Positions 7,286 through 16,401 of a DNA stretch of 64,000 nt are shown here, piece by piece. Source of the DNA: Oscillospiraceae bacterium (GTDB lineage: Bacteria > Bacillota > Clostridia > Oscillospirales > Oscillospiraceae); the NCBI GenBank assembly GCA_902774015.1, contig CACYHB010000004.1, positions 111,795 to 175,794 on the forward strand. The letters run 5' to 3'. The translations under genes and the position numbers were made by a program. Position 1 is the stretch's first letter; every line of letters begins with the position of its first letter. A model generated the notes under the pieces. The model was not told the origin of the DNA, did not search any database, and saw nothing but the letters and a program-made list of their open reading frames with translations.

Positions 7286-8746
7286 TCAGCCTTCGAGATC
7301 GGCGATGTAGTCCGCCACGCTCTCGCCGGCCATGCGGCCGCTGTTGATGGCAAAACCCATGGTGTTGCCGGGGAGGGTGAAGTTGTAGCTGTCGCCGTAG
7401 ATGGTGTTGGCGTCGGAGCCGGCGCTGTACAGCCCCTCGATGGGAAGCAGGTCGTCATTGAGAACCTCGCAGTACTTGTTGATGCGTACGCCGCCCACGG
7501 TGCCGTAAGCACCAAGATAGAACTTGCCGACGATGTAATGGCCCTTGCCGGTGATCTCATGCAGGAATTTCTGATCCTTGTGGAACTGGCTGTCCACGCC
7601 GCAGCGGCAGTACTCGTTGTACTGGTCGACCGTGTCCTGCAGCACGTCGGGATCGATGCCGAGCTGCTCGGCCAGTTCCTCGATGGTCTCCGCTTCGAAG
7701 TAGGCCTCATAGCCCTGTTCAAGCGCCTGCGCGGCCTGCTGATCGAAGCCGAAGAAGGCCTCGGCCGGATGGACGATGTCCATGATGTCCGGACCGTTCT
7801 TCTGGTACTCGCGCAAAATGCCGCGGTCCATGATGCAGTAGCCGTAGTTGCCCGGCTGCAGATGCAGGGCGTTTCCGGCGAAGGTGGTGTTTCCCATATA
7901 GCCCTCGTTCATGAAACGCTCGCCGTTCTGGTTGACCATCAGGTTCGGCTGGCGCAGCACGGCGTCGAGCAGGAACCAGTTGAGGTTGTCCGGGATCTGG
8001 TAGATAGCCTCGATGTTGGCGCCCCACTTCTTCGCGCCGACTGCCCACATCATACGCAGACCGTCGCCGGTGATGCCGGGGATCATGAAGGGAAAGAAGT
8101 CCTCGGCCAGGTTCAGGCCGAACTCCTGTTTGATCATTTCCTTGTTGTTGCCGAAACCGCCGGTGCAGACGATGACCGCCTGACCGCGCACCTCCAGCGT
8201 CTCGCCGGACTTGTCGGCGGCAACGGCGCCGCAGACCTTGTCGTTCTCGACGATGAGGGATTTGGCCGGCGTTTCGAGCAGGATCTCGCAGCCCAGTTCC
8301 TTGGCGCGCTCGGTCATGATCTTGACCATGGCGCTGGCGGCGCGGGGACCGATAACGCCGTTTTCGGGCTTGACGATATGCCAGGTAGCTTCGGACTCAC
8401 GGAAGTAGCGGAACGCGCCGGCGAACTCCACGCCCATCTCCTGCAGCCACTCGATGGTCTCCGCGCTCTTGCCGAAGTAGGTGGCGACGAGGTCGCTGTC
8501 GACCTGGAAGTGGGTGTAGTTCATGTGCAGATCCAGGGCGTCAGCCACGGAAATGTCGTTGAACTGGTCCTTCTGGATCTTCGTGCCGATGCCAAGGGGA
8601 CCCATGCCCATATTGGCAGCGCCGCCTGTGGTGCTGGACTTTTCAAGGATGACGGACTTGAGGCCGCGTTCGCCCGCTGTAATGGCAGCGGCCAGACCGG
8701 CAGGGCCGCCGGCGATGATGACGACATCGGTGTTGAGCTGTTTCAT
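7286..8746 (-). CDS. FAD-dependent fumarate reductase-like flavoprotein
   Basis: A 486-residue soluble flavoprotein of the succinate dehydrogenase/fumarate reductase superfamily. The N-terminal FAD fold shows VVIIAGGPAGLAAA, then TTGGAANMG, VIVCTGGFG and a C-terminal SAGSDANTIYGDSYN / NSGRMAGE FAD-binding end. There is no signal peptide and no heme or FMN-attachment domain, so it is a cytoplasmic reductase or dehydrogenase of an alkenoate- or ketone-like substrate. It ends the operon, 18 bp after the NuoF-like gene, and probably takes electrons from the two Fe-S proteins encoded just before it. The substrate is not determined. Confidence 0.85.
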   Translation of the reverse strand: MKQLNTDVVIIAGGPAGLAAAITAGERGLKSVILEKSSTTGGAANMGMGPLGIGTKIQKDQFNDISVADALDLHMNYTHFQVDSDLVATYFGKSAETIEWLQEMGVEFAGAFRYFRESEATWHIVKPENGVIGPRAASAMVKIMTERAKELGCEILLETPAKSLIVENDKVCGAVAADKSGETLEVRGQAVIVCTGGFGNNKEMIKQEFGLNLAEDFFPFMIPGITGDGLRMMWAVGAKKWGANIEAIYQIPDNLNWFLLDAVLRQPNLMVNQNGERFMNEGYMGNTTFAGNALHLQPGNYGYCIMDRGILREYQKNGPDIMDIVHPAEAFFGFDQQAAQALEQGYEAYFEAETIEELAEQLGIDPDVLQDTVDQYNEYCRCGVDSQFHKDQKFLHEITGKGHYIVGKFYLGAYGTVGGVRINKYCEVLNDDLLPIEGLYSAGSDANTIYGDSYNFTLPGNTMGFAINSGRMAGESVADYIADLEG

Positions 8747-8764
8747 GCTGTATACTCTCCTTTT

Positions 8765-10198
8765 TTATTCAGGTTTGATGGGCTTGGCAAAGGTGCGTTT
8801 CCGCTTGCCGCTGCGGCTGCTCTCGGCAGCGCTCTGCGCAGCCGGTCTCGCCGGGGCGGGAACAGGCGCCGGCTCCGGAGTGGGAACTGGCTTCGGTTCT
8901 GGGATGGGAACAGGCATCGGTTCCGGGGTGAGAGCGGGGGCGTTTTCTGCCGGTTTACCAGGAGCGGCAGGCGCTGCGGCTCCGGCCGGGCGGGCAAAGC
9001 TGCGCTTGCGCTTGCCGGCACTCTCGCGCGCGGGAGCTGCGGTCTCAACCGGCGCTTCCTCAACCGGGGCGTTTTTCAGCCTTGCGGGCTTGTCCGGGAT
9101 GCGGGCCTTGCCCGACACCTTGACGATGGCGTTTTGCGCGCATACCGTGAGGCAGGCGCCGCACCTGGTGCAGTCGAAGCTCTCGATCACGGAAGTGAAG
9201 CCGGGGCGCGCCTCAATGGCCCGGGCGGGGCAAACCTTGACGCAGTCGCGGCTGCCGACGCACCGATTGGGGTCGATATAGAAGGTCGTAAAAGCAGCGC
9301 AGACGCCGGCAGGGCACTCTTTGCGGCGGGCATGCGCCTCGACCTCCTGCGGGAAGGCCCGCAGCAGCGAAGCCGTGGGGCAGGCGGCGTCCTCGCCCAG
9401 CGAGCAGCTGCTGGAGACGCGCATGGCCTCCGTCAGTTCCCCGGCAAGATCCAGCGCCTGGGGCTTGAGGCGGCCGGTACTGAGATCCTGGAGGATCGCG
9501 CTGAGCTGAAACAGGCCCTCGCGGCAGAAGGTGCAGCGGCCGCAGCTCTTCTGACGAAGCGCGAGCACTTCCTTCTTCGCCCGGTCAACCAGACAGTCCT
9601 GATCCGTCAGCACACGCAGTACCCCGCTCTTGCTGCCAAGGGACGCAAGACTCAGTCCCTCCAGCTCATGAGGCGCGTAGAAGCGGTGATCGGTCAGCAC
9701 AGCCTTGATGCCTGCGGGCAGCAGTTCCGCAACCTTCGTCTCTCCCGGCAGCTCCCGCAGTTCGCCGTCGTCCACAGCGATCAGAATGCCGGGGGCGTCC
9801 CCGCAGAGCCTTGCCGCGACCGCGGCGGCCTCATCCAGTGGGACCAGCAGATCGTCCCGGTGATCGAACTTCACAAGATCGGCCTTTTTCTCAAGGCAGA
9901 GGGGCAGATCCGCCTGCTTTGCAGCAGCGAGCAGCGCATCTTCTACACCCTCCATCGGGCTCACGATGACCGCGCCCTTTGCGCCGCTGAGCACAGCGAG
10001 CGCCTTGAGCCCGGCGACAACGCCCGCCGGATTCTCAGAGAGCAGCTTTTCCTTGCGCCGCTCGGTGTCGGTATTCCAGACGGCGGCAGTGACCGTGCCG
10101 CTGACAGCCTGGCGTGGGCCGAGTATTTCAGCCAGCTCCTCCGCGCTCATGCCGGAGACCATTGCGAGGGCTTTCGTGTTGTTGTTCAGAAGACTCAT
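8765..10198 (-). CDS. NuoF-like Fe-S protein with ferredoxin domain and Pro-rich tail
   Basis: Residues 1-210 are related in layout to NuoF but lack the usual FMN/NADH Gly-rich motifs. SCGRCTFCREG at 218-228 is the NuoF [4Fe-4S] site. Two further [4Fe-4S] ferredoxin motifs follow at 313-324 (CVGSRDCVKVCP) and 343-353 (CTRCGACLTVC). The last 100 residues are Ala/Pro-rich with two copies of GKRKR(S/T)FA(R/K)P. It overlaps the next upstream gene by 4 bp and so is coupled to it. Likely an electron relay between the NuoG/GltD-like protein and the flavoprotein reductase. The missing flavin motifs and the basic tail repeats are odd. Confidence 0.8.
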   Translation of the reverse strand: MSLLNNNTKALAMVSGMSAEELAEILGPRQAVSGTVTAAVWNTDTERRKEKLLSENPAGVVAGLKALAVLSGAKGAVIVSPMEGVEDALLAAAKQADLPLCLEKKADLVKFDHRDDLLVPLDEAAAVAARLCGDAPGILIAVDDGELRELPGETKVAELLPAGIKAVLTDHRFYAPHELEGLSLASLGSKSGVLRVLTDQDCLVDRAKKEVLALRQKSCGRCTFCREGLFQLSAILQDLSTGRLKPQALDLAGELTEAMRVSSSCSLGEDAACPTASLLRAFPQEVEAHARRKECPAGVCAAFTTFYIDPNRCVGSRDCVKVCPARAIEARPGFTSVIESFDCTRCGACLTVCAQNAIVKVSGKARIPDKPARLKNAPVEEAPVETAAPARESAGKRKRSFARPAGAAAPAAPGKPAENAPALTPEPMPVPIPEPKPVPTPEPAPVPAPARPAAQSAAESSRSGKRKRTFAKPIKPE

Positions 10199-12312
10199 TT
10201 TGCCGCCTCCTTATCCGCCGAATAATCGCTCCACAGCCGGTGCCCGGTGATACCGAAACGCAGGTCGCACTGGAGGCAGCGCTCGGCCTCGCCGCAGATA
10301 GCGCTGTCGCAGATGCCGCCGCTGATGGGGCGGAAGTCCTGCCTGCGCTCCGCCGGGTCGAGGAAACGCTCTTCGGCGCGCTGACGGTAGCCGAAGCCCT
10401 CGATCCTGCCGATGGCCTGGCTGGGGGCCTCGGTGGTGACAAGCGTCTCCGAAATGTCTCCGCTTCCGCCCAGCCAGCGGTCGATCTCCTCGGCAGCGCA
10501 GCGGCCGGAAGCCACGGCCTTGATCACGGTCTTGGTGCCGTAGATCGCGTCGCCGCAGGCAAAAACACCCGGGACGCTGGTCTGGAGGCTTCCCTCCTTC
10601 ACGGCGATGGAATTGGCCTTGCCGCGCTCGAGTCCGGCCTCCGCGGGCAGATCGGTGTGCTGGCCGGCGGCAAAAATCACCGTATCGGCCTCAACGACGT
10701 GGGCGGAGCCCTCCACCTTCTCGGTGACCGTGCGGCCGCTCTCGTCCTTGTAGTTTCTCTTGACAATGGAAAACTCCACGCCCTCGGCATGCTCCGTGCC
10801 GAGGATGCGGTCAAAGGTGCGCGCTTCCAGGATATGCACGCCCTCCTGCTCGGCCTGCTCGATCTCCTCCAGATCGGCGGTGAGCTGGACGCGCTTTTTG
10901 CGGAAGGCCAGGGACACCTCCTCGGCGCCGAGGCGCACGGCGGTGCGGGCACAGTCGAAGGCCACGTTGCCGCCGCCCATGATGACGACGCGTTTGCCCA
11001 TGCCGGTGTCCTGCCCCATGGCGGCTCTGCGCAGAAAATCACTGCACAGCAGAACGCCGGGGAGCTCGTTTCCGGGCATTTTCAGGCGGTTGCCCTCGTG
11101 CGTACCGACGGCCATCAGAACGGCGTCATACTCCTTCAGCAGCTCCGCGGGCTTTGTTACGCGGGTATTGCACTCGACCTTGACGCCGACCTCATCGAGG
11201 TAGGCTGCCTCCTTTGCAATCACCTCGCGCGGAAGGCGGTAGGAGGGGATGCCGTAAGCCATCTGGCCGCCCAGCGTGGGATAGGCCTCTTTGACGGTGA
11301 CGCTGTGGCCCTGCTTGGCCAGGTAAAAGGCCGCGGTCATGCCTGCGGGGCCGCCGCCGACCACGCAGACCTTCCTGCCGGTGGCGCTCAGGCGTTTCTG
11401 ATTCTTCTTCCAGAGTTCGTTGTTCGTATGCTCGGCAGCATAGCGCTTGATGTTGCGGATGGAGACCGGCTCGTTCACCTCTCCGCGGCGGCACTTCCCC
11501 TCGCAGGTGTGGGCGCAGACGCGGCCCAGGCACTCCGGGAAGGGGATGCGCTCGTGGATGACGGCGGTGGCTTCGTCGTAACGGCCTTCCTTGACGAGCC
11601 GCACATAGCGCGGCACATCGGCGTGCGCCGGGCACTCCGCCGAGCAGGGGATCAGCGTGTCCCGCTTTTCGATCGGGTTCCAGTTGAGGGCGTCGCGGAT
11701 GGTGCCGGTGGGGCAGACCTCGACGCAGGCGCCGCAGAAGCGGCAGTCGGCGTCCTTGAGGAGCTTGTCGTGCAGCGTGCCGACGTAGGTCTCCAGTTCC
11801 TTCTTGTTATACTGCAGCACGCCCACCTGTCTGAGATCCTTGCAGGCGCGCACACAGCGCCCGCAGAGGACGCAGCGGTTCATGTCGTGGACGATAAGGG
11901 GGTTTCGCTCGTCCATCTTGAGGCCCTTGATGCGGCTGGTCATGCGCGTGGCGGACACGCCCATATACTGAATGAGGGTCTGCAGCTCGCACTTGCCGTA
12001 TTTGGGGCAGGTGGAGCAGTCCTCGGGATGCGCTGCCAGCAGCAGCTCCATGGAGAGATTGCGCAGCTTGTTGATCCGCTCGGATTTCGTGCGGATGACC
12101 ATACCCTCCGCCGCCTTGAGCTTGCACGAGGGCTGCACGCCCTCCTGCCCCTCCACCTCCACAAGGCAGAGGCGGCAGGAGCCCAGCTCCGGCAGATCGG
12201 GATGGTGGCAGAGATGGGGGATGTAAATGCCGTTTTGCAGTGCGGCCTCGAGGACGTTCATGCCCTCCTCAACGCAAAGCGCGCGGCCGTCGATCGTGAT
12301 GGTAACATTCAT
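10195..12312 (-). CDS. NuoG-like / GltD-like NAD(P)H oxidoreductase fusion
   Basis: A 705-residue cytoplasmic electron-transfer subunit. The N-terminus is NuoG/HydA-like: [2Fe-2S] Cys at 35, 46, 49, 63, the His/Cys cluster site HPEDCSTC at 95-102 with Cys108, and two [4Fe-4S] motifs at 147-157 and 190-200. From about 220 it is glutamate synthase beta-like: CAHTCEGKC at 266-274, FAD motif GGGPAG near 319, and an NAD(P)H motif GGGNVAFDCART further on. It should oxidise NAD(P)H and pass electrons to the NuoF-like protein, with which it overlaps. Similar fusions serve in bifurcating or ferredoxin-linked complexes; which applies here is unknown. Confidence 0.9.
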   Translation of the reverse strand: MNVTITIDGRALCVEEGMNVLEAALQNGIYIPHLCHHPDLPELGSCRLCLVEVEGQEGVQPSCKLKAAEGMVIRTKSERINKLRNLSMELLLAAHPEDCSTCPKYGKCELQTLIQYMGVSATRMTSRIKGLKMDERNPLIVHDMNRCVLCGRCVRACKDLRQVGVLQYNKKELETYVGTLHDKLLKDADCRFCGACVEVCPTGTIRDALNWNPIEKRDTLIPCSAECPAHADVPRYVRLVKEGRYDEATAVIHERIPFPECLGRVCAHTCEGKCRRGEVNEPVSIRNIKRYAAEHTNNELWKKNQKRLSATGRKVCVVGGGPAGMTAAFYLAKQGHSVTVKEAYPTLGGQMAYGIPSYRLPREVIAKEAAYLDEVGVKVECNTRVTKPAELLKEYDAVLMAVGTHEGNRLKMPGNELPGVLLCSDFLRRAAMGQDTGMGKRVVIMGGGNVAFDCARTAVRLGAEEVSLAFRKKRVQLTADLEEIEQAEQEGVHILEARTFDRILGTEHAEGVEFSIVKRNYKDESGRTVTEKVEGSAHVVEADTVIFAAGQHTDLPAEAGLERGKANSIAVKEGSLQTSVPGVFACGDAIYGTKTVIKAVASGRCAAEEIDRWLGGSGDISETLVTTEAPSQAIGRIEGFGYRQRAEERFLDPAERRQDFRPISGGICDSAICGEAERCLQCDLRFGITGHRLWSDYSADKEAAK

Positions 12313-12319
12313 AAGCGGT

Positions 12320-13522
12320 TTACCCCTGTCTGGTTTGTTTTTTCATCAGCGCGAGCAGCACTTCGCCCAGCGCCGCAAGCCCTGCGGATACAAGGAAGGC
12401 GGGCTGGTAGCGCCCGGTCGCGTTGTGCAGGGCGTTCATCAGGCTCGGCCCGAAGAGGCCGGCCAGAGAGAAGCCGATGAACATGATGCCATAGTTGACG
12501 CTGTTGTTTTTCCGGCCGAACCGGGACGCCGTGAAGCCGGGATAGATCCCCATGATGCTGCCGAAGCTGAAGCCCGTGAGGGCCAGCCCCGCATAGAACA
12601 GAGCCTGGCGTCCCTCAACGCAGAAAAACAGCAGCAGCCCCGCCAGGGCGGAGGCGGCAAAGGTGACGCGGAGCGTCCCCACCGCGCCGAGACGGTCGGA
12701 GAGGCTTCCCGCCGCGAGGCGTCCGAGGGTGTTGAACAGGGCAAGCAGAGAAACCGCCACCGCGGCGGCGGCCGCTGTAAAGCCCATCATGTTCTTTGCG
12801 ACCACGGCTGCCTGGGAGATCAGCATCATCCCCGCGAAAGCGCCGCAGCACAGGATCAGCAGCATCAGCGCAAAGCTCTTCTCCCGGATCATGTCACGCC
12901 AGCCGAGCTCCCGCTGTCCGGCGGCGGCCTGCGATTTTTCTCCCTCCGGCGCCTTTTGCATGACAAAGGCCGAGGCGCAGAGGATGAGGAGCATCACCGT
13001 GCCGAGCAGCTTGAAGGCGCTCGTCACGCCCATGCGCTGCATCAGCGCGTTGGCGATGGGCGGGATCAGGATCGAGCTGCTGCCGTAGCAGGCGGTGATC
13101 AGCCCGCCGACAAAGCCGCTCCTGTCCGGGAAGAACTTGACCGCGTTGGAAACGACGGTGCCGTAGATCATGCCGTTGCCGAGGCCGACGCCGAGACCGT
13201 AGCAGACGATCAGCGCCGCGACGGAACGGCTGAAGCCTGCGCCGATCATACCCAGGCCGAAGAGCAGCGCGCCGGCGAGGATTACCAGCTTCGGGCCGAG
13301 GCGGTCATTGATCGCGCCGCCGCAGATCATCGTCACCGGGCCGACGGCGTTGGCCACCGTAAAGACGATGGCGAGGCTTGCGATCTCTTTCCCCGTGAGG
13401 GCGGACAGATGCTCCGCCATCGGGCCGGCAAAGACGCTCCAGGCGTAGAGCGAGCCCACGCACAGCACCACGAAGCAGCTCGCGATCAACACCAGCGTAC
13501 GGTTTGTCTTTTTCTCCGTCAT
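12320..13522 (-). CDS. MFS transporter, OFA (oxalate/formate antiporter-like) family
   Basis: A 400-residue protein with 12 predicted membrane segments. The first helix region GSLYAWSVFAGP and the loop GGAINDRLGPK are typical of the OFA family, which moves small mono- and dicarboxylates. It overlaps the butyrate kinase gene by 4 bp (ATGA) and precedes the NuoG-like gene by 7 bp. Within this operon it is the obvious candidate for substrate uptake or acid-product export. Confidence 0.88.
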   Translation of the reverse strand: MTEKKTNRTLVLIASCFVVLCVGSLYAWSVFAGPMAEHLSALTGKEIASLAIVFTVANAVGPVTMICGGAINDRLGPKLVILAGALLFGLGMIGAGFSRSVAALIVCYGLGVGLGNGMIYGTVVSNAVKFFPDRSGFVGGLITACYGSSSILIPPIANALMQRMGVTSAFKLLGTVMLLILCASAFVMQKAPEGEKSQAAAGQRELGWRDMIREKSFALMLLILCCGAFAGMMLISQAAVVAKNMMGFTAAAAAVAVSLLALFNTLGRLAAGSLSDRLGAVGTLRVTFAASALAGLLLFFCVEGRQALFYAGLALTGFSFGSIMGIYPGFTASRFGRKNNSVNYGIMFIGFSLAGLFGPSLMNALHNATGRYQPAFLVSAGLAALGEVLLALMKKQTRQG

Positions 13523-14628
13523 GTTGCAAAGTCGAAGGCCTCAAAGACCTTTTCGCCGGTATAGGTTTTCAGCGCTTCCTCGCCCTTGAGGACGCGAATG
13601 GCGCCAGCGGCCATAGCCTCCATTTCGAATTCGCCCGGATAGGCCGTGACCGGCGCGATCCAGCCGCAGGTCTCGGTGATCTGGCGGACCAGATCGGGGT
13701 TGTGCACCATGCCGCCGCCCAGCAGGATGCCGTCGACCTTCCCGTGCAGGACCGCCGCCATCGCGCCGATGGCCTTCTCGATCTGGTAGATCATCGTGTT
13801 CCAGAGCATTTCTGCGTATCGGTCGCCCTCGGCGGCGCGCCGGGTCAGTTCCACTGCGTCGGAGATGCCGATGTGGTTCACGAAGCCGCCGGTACGGGTG
13901 GCGAGATTACGCAGGGCTTTGATATCCGCGTGCTCCCGCTCCATGTAGTCGAGCAGTCCGTAAACGGGTACGCTGCCGCAGCGGGTCGGGGCCATGGGGC
14001 CTTCGCCGCCGACGATGTCGTTCCCGTCCACCATTTTGCCCTTGCGGTGGGCGGAGACGGAGATGCCGCCGCCGATGTGGCAGACAATATAATTGCAGTC
14101 CTCATAGCGTTTGCCGATCTCTTTGCTGTGGTGGATGGCGGTCTCCTTGAGGTTCAGGGCGTGCAGATGGACGGTGCGGTAGACGCCCTTGATCCCGGTC
14201 ATGCGGGCCAGATCCTGCAGTTCGTCCGTGTCGGGCGGGTTCACGACCATAGCCTTGCCGCCGAAGCGGCGGGCAAACTCGTCGGCCAGCTGCGGCCCCA
14301 GCGTCGCCGGGTGGACGACGCCGTTGGCGCAGGTGCGCGCATGCTCCAAAACGGTTTCGTTGATGTCGTAGACGCCGCCCTCGATATTCACAAGGCCGCC
14401 GCCGCGTCCCACGAAGACGTCCACGCCCTCGAGCGTGACGCCGTTTTCCTCCAGCAGGCGCAGGATCATGTCCCGGCGGTACGGGAGCTGCGCGGGCATA
14501 TCGGAATACCTGGCCAGCTCCGCCGCATCATGGGCCACGTTTTTGGAGAACAGGCACTTTTCGTCCTCGAAAAGCGCGATTTTGGTAGAAGTGGAACCGG
14601 GGTTGACGGCGAAAACGCGAATACTCAT
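13519..14628 (-). CDS. buk: Butyrate kinase family enzyme
   Basis: Converts an acyl phosphate plus ADP to a carboxylate plus ATP. The ASKHA fold opens with NPGSTSTKIALFED, followed by HIGGGISVSAHRKGKMVD and LLGGGMVHNP, as in butyrate kinases; length (369) is close to the usual 355. It follows the Pta-type gene by 18 bp, so the pair can make ATP from acyl-CoA. The true acyl chain could be acetyl, propionyl, butyryl or branched; the family call does not fix it. Confidence 0.92.
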   Translation of the reverse strand: MSIRVFAVNPGSTSTKIALFEDEKCLFSKNVAHDAAELARYSDMPAQLPYRRDMILRLLEENGVTLEGVDVFVGRGGGLVNIEGGVYDINETVLEHARTCANGVVHPATLGPQLADEFARRFGGKAMVVNPPDTDELQDLARMTGIKGVYRTVHLHALNLKETAIHHSKEIGKRYEDCNYIVCHIGGGISVSAHRKGKMVDGNDIVGGEGPMAPTRCGSVPVYGLLDYMEREHADIKALRNLATRTGGFVNHIGISDAVELTRRAAEGDRYAEMLWNTMIYQIEKAIGAMAAVLHGKVDGILLGGGMVHNPDLVRQITETCGWIAPVTAYPGEFEMEAMAAGAIRVLKGEEALKTYTGEKVFEAFDFAT

Positions 14629-14646
14629 GCTCCGATCCCCTCCCCT

Positions 14647-15651
14647 TTACTTTTTCATCCCGGCCGCGCGGACGGCAGAGATGATGATATTGCCTTTGAT
14701 TTCCGACACGGGCGCGCCGCGCGAGCAGTCGCAGACGACGCTGTTGAAGCCCTGCAGCATCGGGCCGTAGGCGTCGGCATGGCCGAACTGCTGAATCAGC
14801 TTCACCGCCACGTTGCCGACGTTCAGGTCGGGCCAGATGACCACGTTGGCGCGGCCCGCCACCTTGCTCTCGCGTTTGACCTTCTTGGCGGCCACAGCAG
14901 GGCTGATCGCGGCGTCAAACTGGAACTCGCCGTCGATGGCGAGGTCGGGACGCTTTTCCTGCGCGATCTTCACGGCCTCGGTGACCTTGTCGATGAGCTC
15001 TCCCTGGCCGCTGCCGAGGGTGGAGTAGCAGACGAAGGCGCAGCGCGGCTCCCAGCCCAGCAGGCTCTCCACGGTCTCACAGGCGGAGATGCCGATGTCC
15101 GCCAGCTGCTCCGCGTTGGGGTTGGTGCAGACGGCGCTGTCGCCGATGGCGAGAAGCGAGCCCTCGCTGCCTTCAAAGCCCGGGATGTCGCACAGACCGA
15201 TGCTGGACACGGTGCTGATGTCCGGCTTGAGACCGATCATCATCTGGCCCGCCAGCAGCACGTCGCCGGTGGTGTTGTCGATGCCCGCAAAGGTGACGGC
15301 GACCTCGCCCACCTTCTGCATGGCCATCGCATAATACAGGGGGTTCTGCATCCGGCGCGCCAGCGCTTTTTCCTTCAGACGCGTGTCCTCCAGCGCCACA
15401 TAGGCGGCAATGATCCTGTTTTTGTACTCCTCGTCGTTCAGGTCGACGAAGGTAAACACCGAGGCGTCATAGCCCCGCTCGGCGGCGAGGGCGCGCAGCT
15501 CCTCCGCGTCGCCCACCAGAACAGGGTAAATATACCCGTCGCGCCCGGCCTCAAAGGCGGCCTGCATCATTTTCTCGTTGGCAGCCTCCGGGAAGGCCAC
15601 CTTCTGGGGATTTCCCTTCGCCTTGGCGTAGATCGTATCCAAAATATTCAT
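14647..15651 (-). CDS. pta: Phosphate acyltransferase (Pta type)
   Basis: Exchanges CoA for phosphate on an acyl group. The C-terminal PDLNVGNVAVKL, GPMLQG and DCSRGAPVSEI motifs are of the phosphate acetyltransferase type rather than the phosphate butyryltransferase type. The start at 15651 follows an AGGAGA site; an earlier in-frame ATG at 15681 is not supported. It lies between the acyl carrier protein gene and butyrate kinase. Pairing a Pta-type enzyme with a Buk-type kinase is mildly unusual and leaves chain length open. Confidence 0.88.
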   Translation of the reverse strand: MNILDTIYAKAKGNPQKVAFPEAANEKMMQAAFEAGRDGYIYPVLVGDAEELRALAAERGYDASVFTFVDLNDEEYKNRIIAAYVALEDTRLKEKALARRMQNPLYYAMAMQKVGEVAVTFAGIDNTTGDVLLAGQMMIGLKPDISTVSSIGLCDIPGFEGSEGSLLAIGDSAVCTNPNAEQLADIGISACETVESLLGWEPRCAFVCYSTLGSGQGELIDKVTEAVKIAQEKRPDLAIDGEFQFDAAISPAVAAKKVKRESKVAGRANVVIWPDLNVGNVAVKLIQQFGHADAYGPMLQGFNSVVCDCSRGAPVSEIKGNIIISAVRAAGMKK

Positions 15652-15702
15652 AGCAATCTCCTGAAAAGCCGGGCAGCGCATGGGTCTGCCCGGCTTACTG
15701 TA

Positions 15703-15942
15703 TTAGAGTTCGTTTTCGACGGTATCGACCAGGTCGCCGATGGTCTCGCAGGCCGCGGCGTCCTGCAGCGTGATGCAGGCGTCGGTCTCGTTCTCGATCT
15801 CGGCCACCAGGGCGACCATCTGCACGGAGGCCCCGCCCAGATCGTTCTTGAAGCTGGTCTCCAGGCTCAGCTCTTCGATGTTCTTCTTGTAGGAGATGGC
15901 AACCAGCTCCAGGATCTTGCTCTCGAGTTCTTTTCTATCCAT
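15703..15942 (-). CDS. Acyl carrier protein, divergent
   Basis: A 79-residue acidic helical protein with the carrier-protein layout. The attachment site is DLGGASVQMV with Ser39 as the expected phosphopantetheine site; the usual DSL triplet is ASV here. The start at 15942 has a perfect AGGAGG site. Its place between the DUF35 protein and Pta shows it is dedicated to this pathway and is not the fatty-acid synthesis ACP. The nearby PPTase at 6610-7221 could activate it. Confidence 0.85.
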   Translation of the reverse strand: MDRKELESKILELVAISYKKNIEELSLETSFKNDLGGASVQMVALVAEIENETDACITLQDAAACETIGDLVDTVENEL

Positions 15943-15970
15943 GATGTGTTCCTCCTGATAGTGTATTTGA

Positions 15971-16387
15971 TTATTCTTCGACCAGATCAAAGACCACGGT
16001 TTTGAAGCCGTCGCGCTGGTAGATGGCCGCCTTGACCGGCACGGGCAGCTTGCCCGCCTCCAGGATCTCCTTGCGTTTTTTCTTGTTGATGCCGCGCACC
16101 ACCGCGTTGAGGCGGCTGCCCTCCTCCAGTTCCACTTCGCCGTAGGCGAACTTGCCGATCGCCTTGTACTCGGGCTTGTTGGACAGCGGTGCGGGCATCA
16201 CGATGGAATGGAGCTTTGCGTTGCCGCTGATCTCCACCCATTCCATGTCCCAGCAGCCGCAGGAGTTGCAGGCGTAGACCGGGGGAAACTCCACCGCGCC
16301 GCACTTCGTGCACTTCTTGCCGGTGATCTTTCCCTTTTCCAGGTTCTCGTAGAAGGTCTCTACGACTTTTTCAAGCTGAATCGCCAT
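15971..16387 (-). CDS. DUF35 Zn-ribbon/OB-fold protein
   Basis: A 138-residue protein with an N-terminal zinc ribbon (CTKC near 26-29, then CNSC near 40-43) followed by an OB-fold (HSIVMPAPL, GEVELEEG, LNAVVRG). DUF35 proteins form complexes with thiolase-like enzymes and complete or organise their acyl-CoA site. It lies 14 bp after the thiolase-like gene, as expected for that partnership. Confidence 0.88.
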   Translation of the reverse strand: MAIQLEKVVETFYENLEKGKITGKKCTKCGAVEFPPVYACNSCGCWDMEWVEISGNAKLHSIVMPAPLSNKPEYKAIGKFAYGEVELEEGSRLNAVVRGINKKKRKEILEAGKLPVPVKAAIYQRDGFKTVVFDLVEE

Positions 16388-16401
16388 TTCGTTTCCTCCC
16401 C

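Noticed and set aside
7178..10225. A 1015-codon open frame on the plus strand
   Set aside because: It is antisense to the PPTase, flavoprotein and NuoF-like genes, has no ribosome site or family match, and is low-complexity His/Val/Asp/Gly-rich as expected for antisense of GC-rich genes.
13519..15651. Assigning the pair as a butyrate-producing ptb-buk operon
   Set aside because: The acyltransferase is of the Pta rather than Ptb type and no butyryl-CoA synthesis genes are nearby, so butyrate as the product is not supported.
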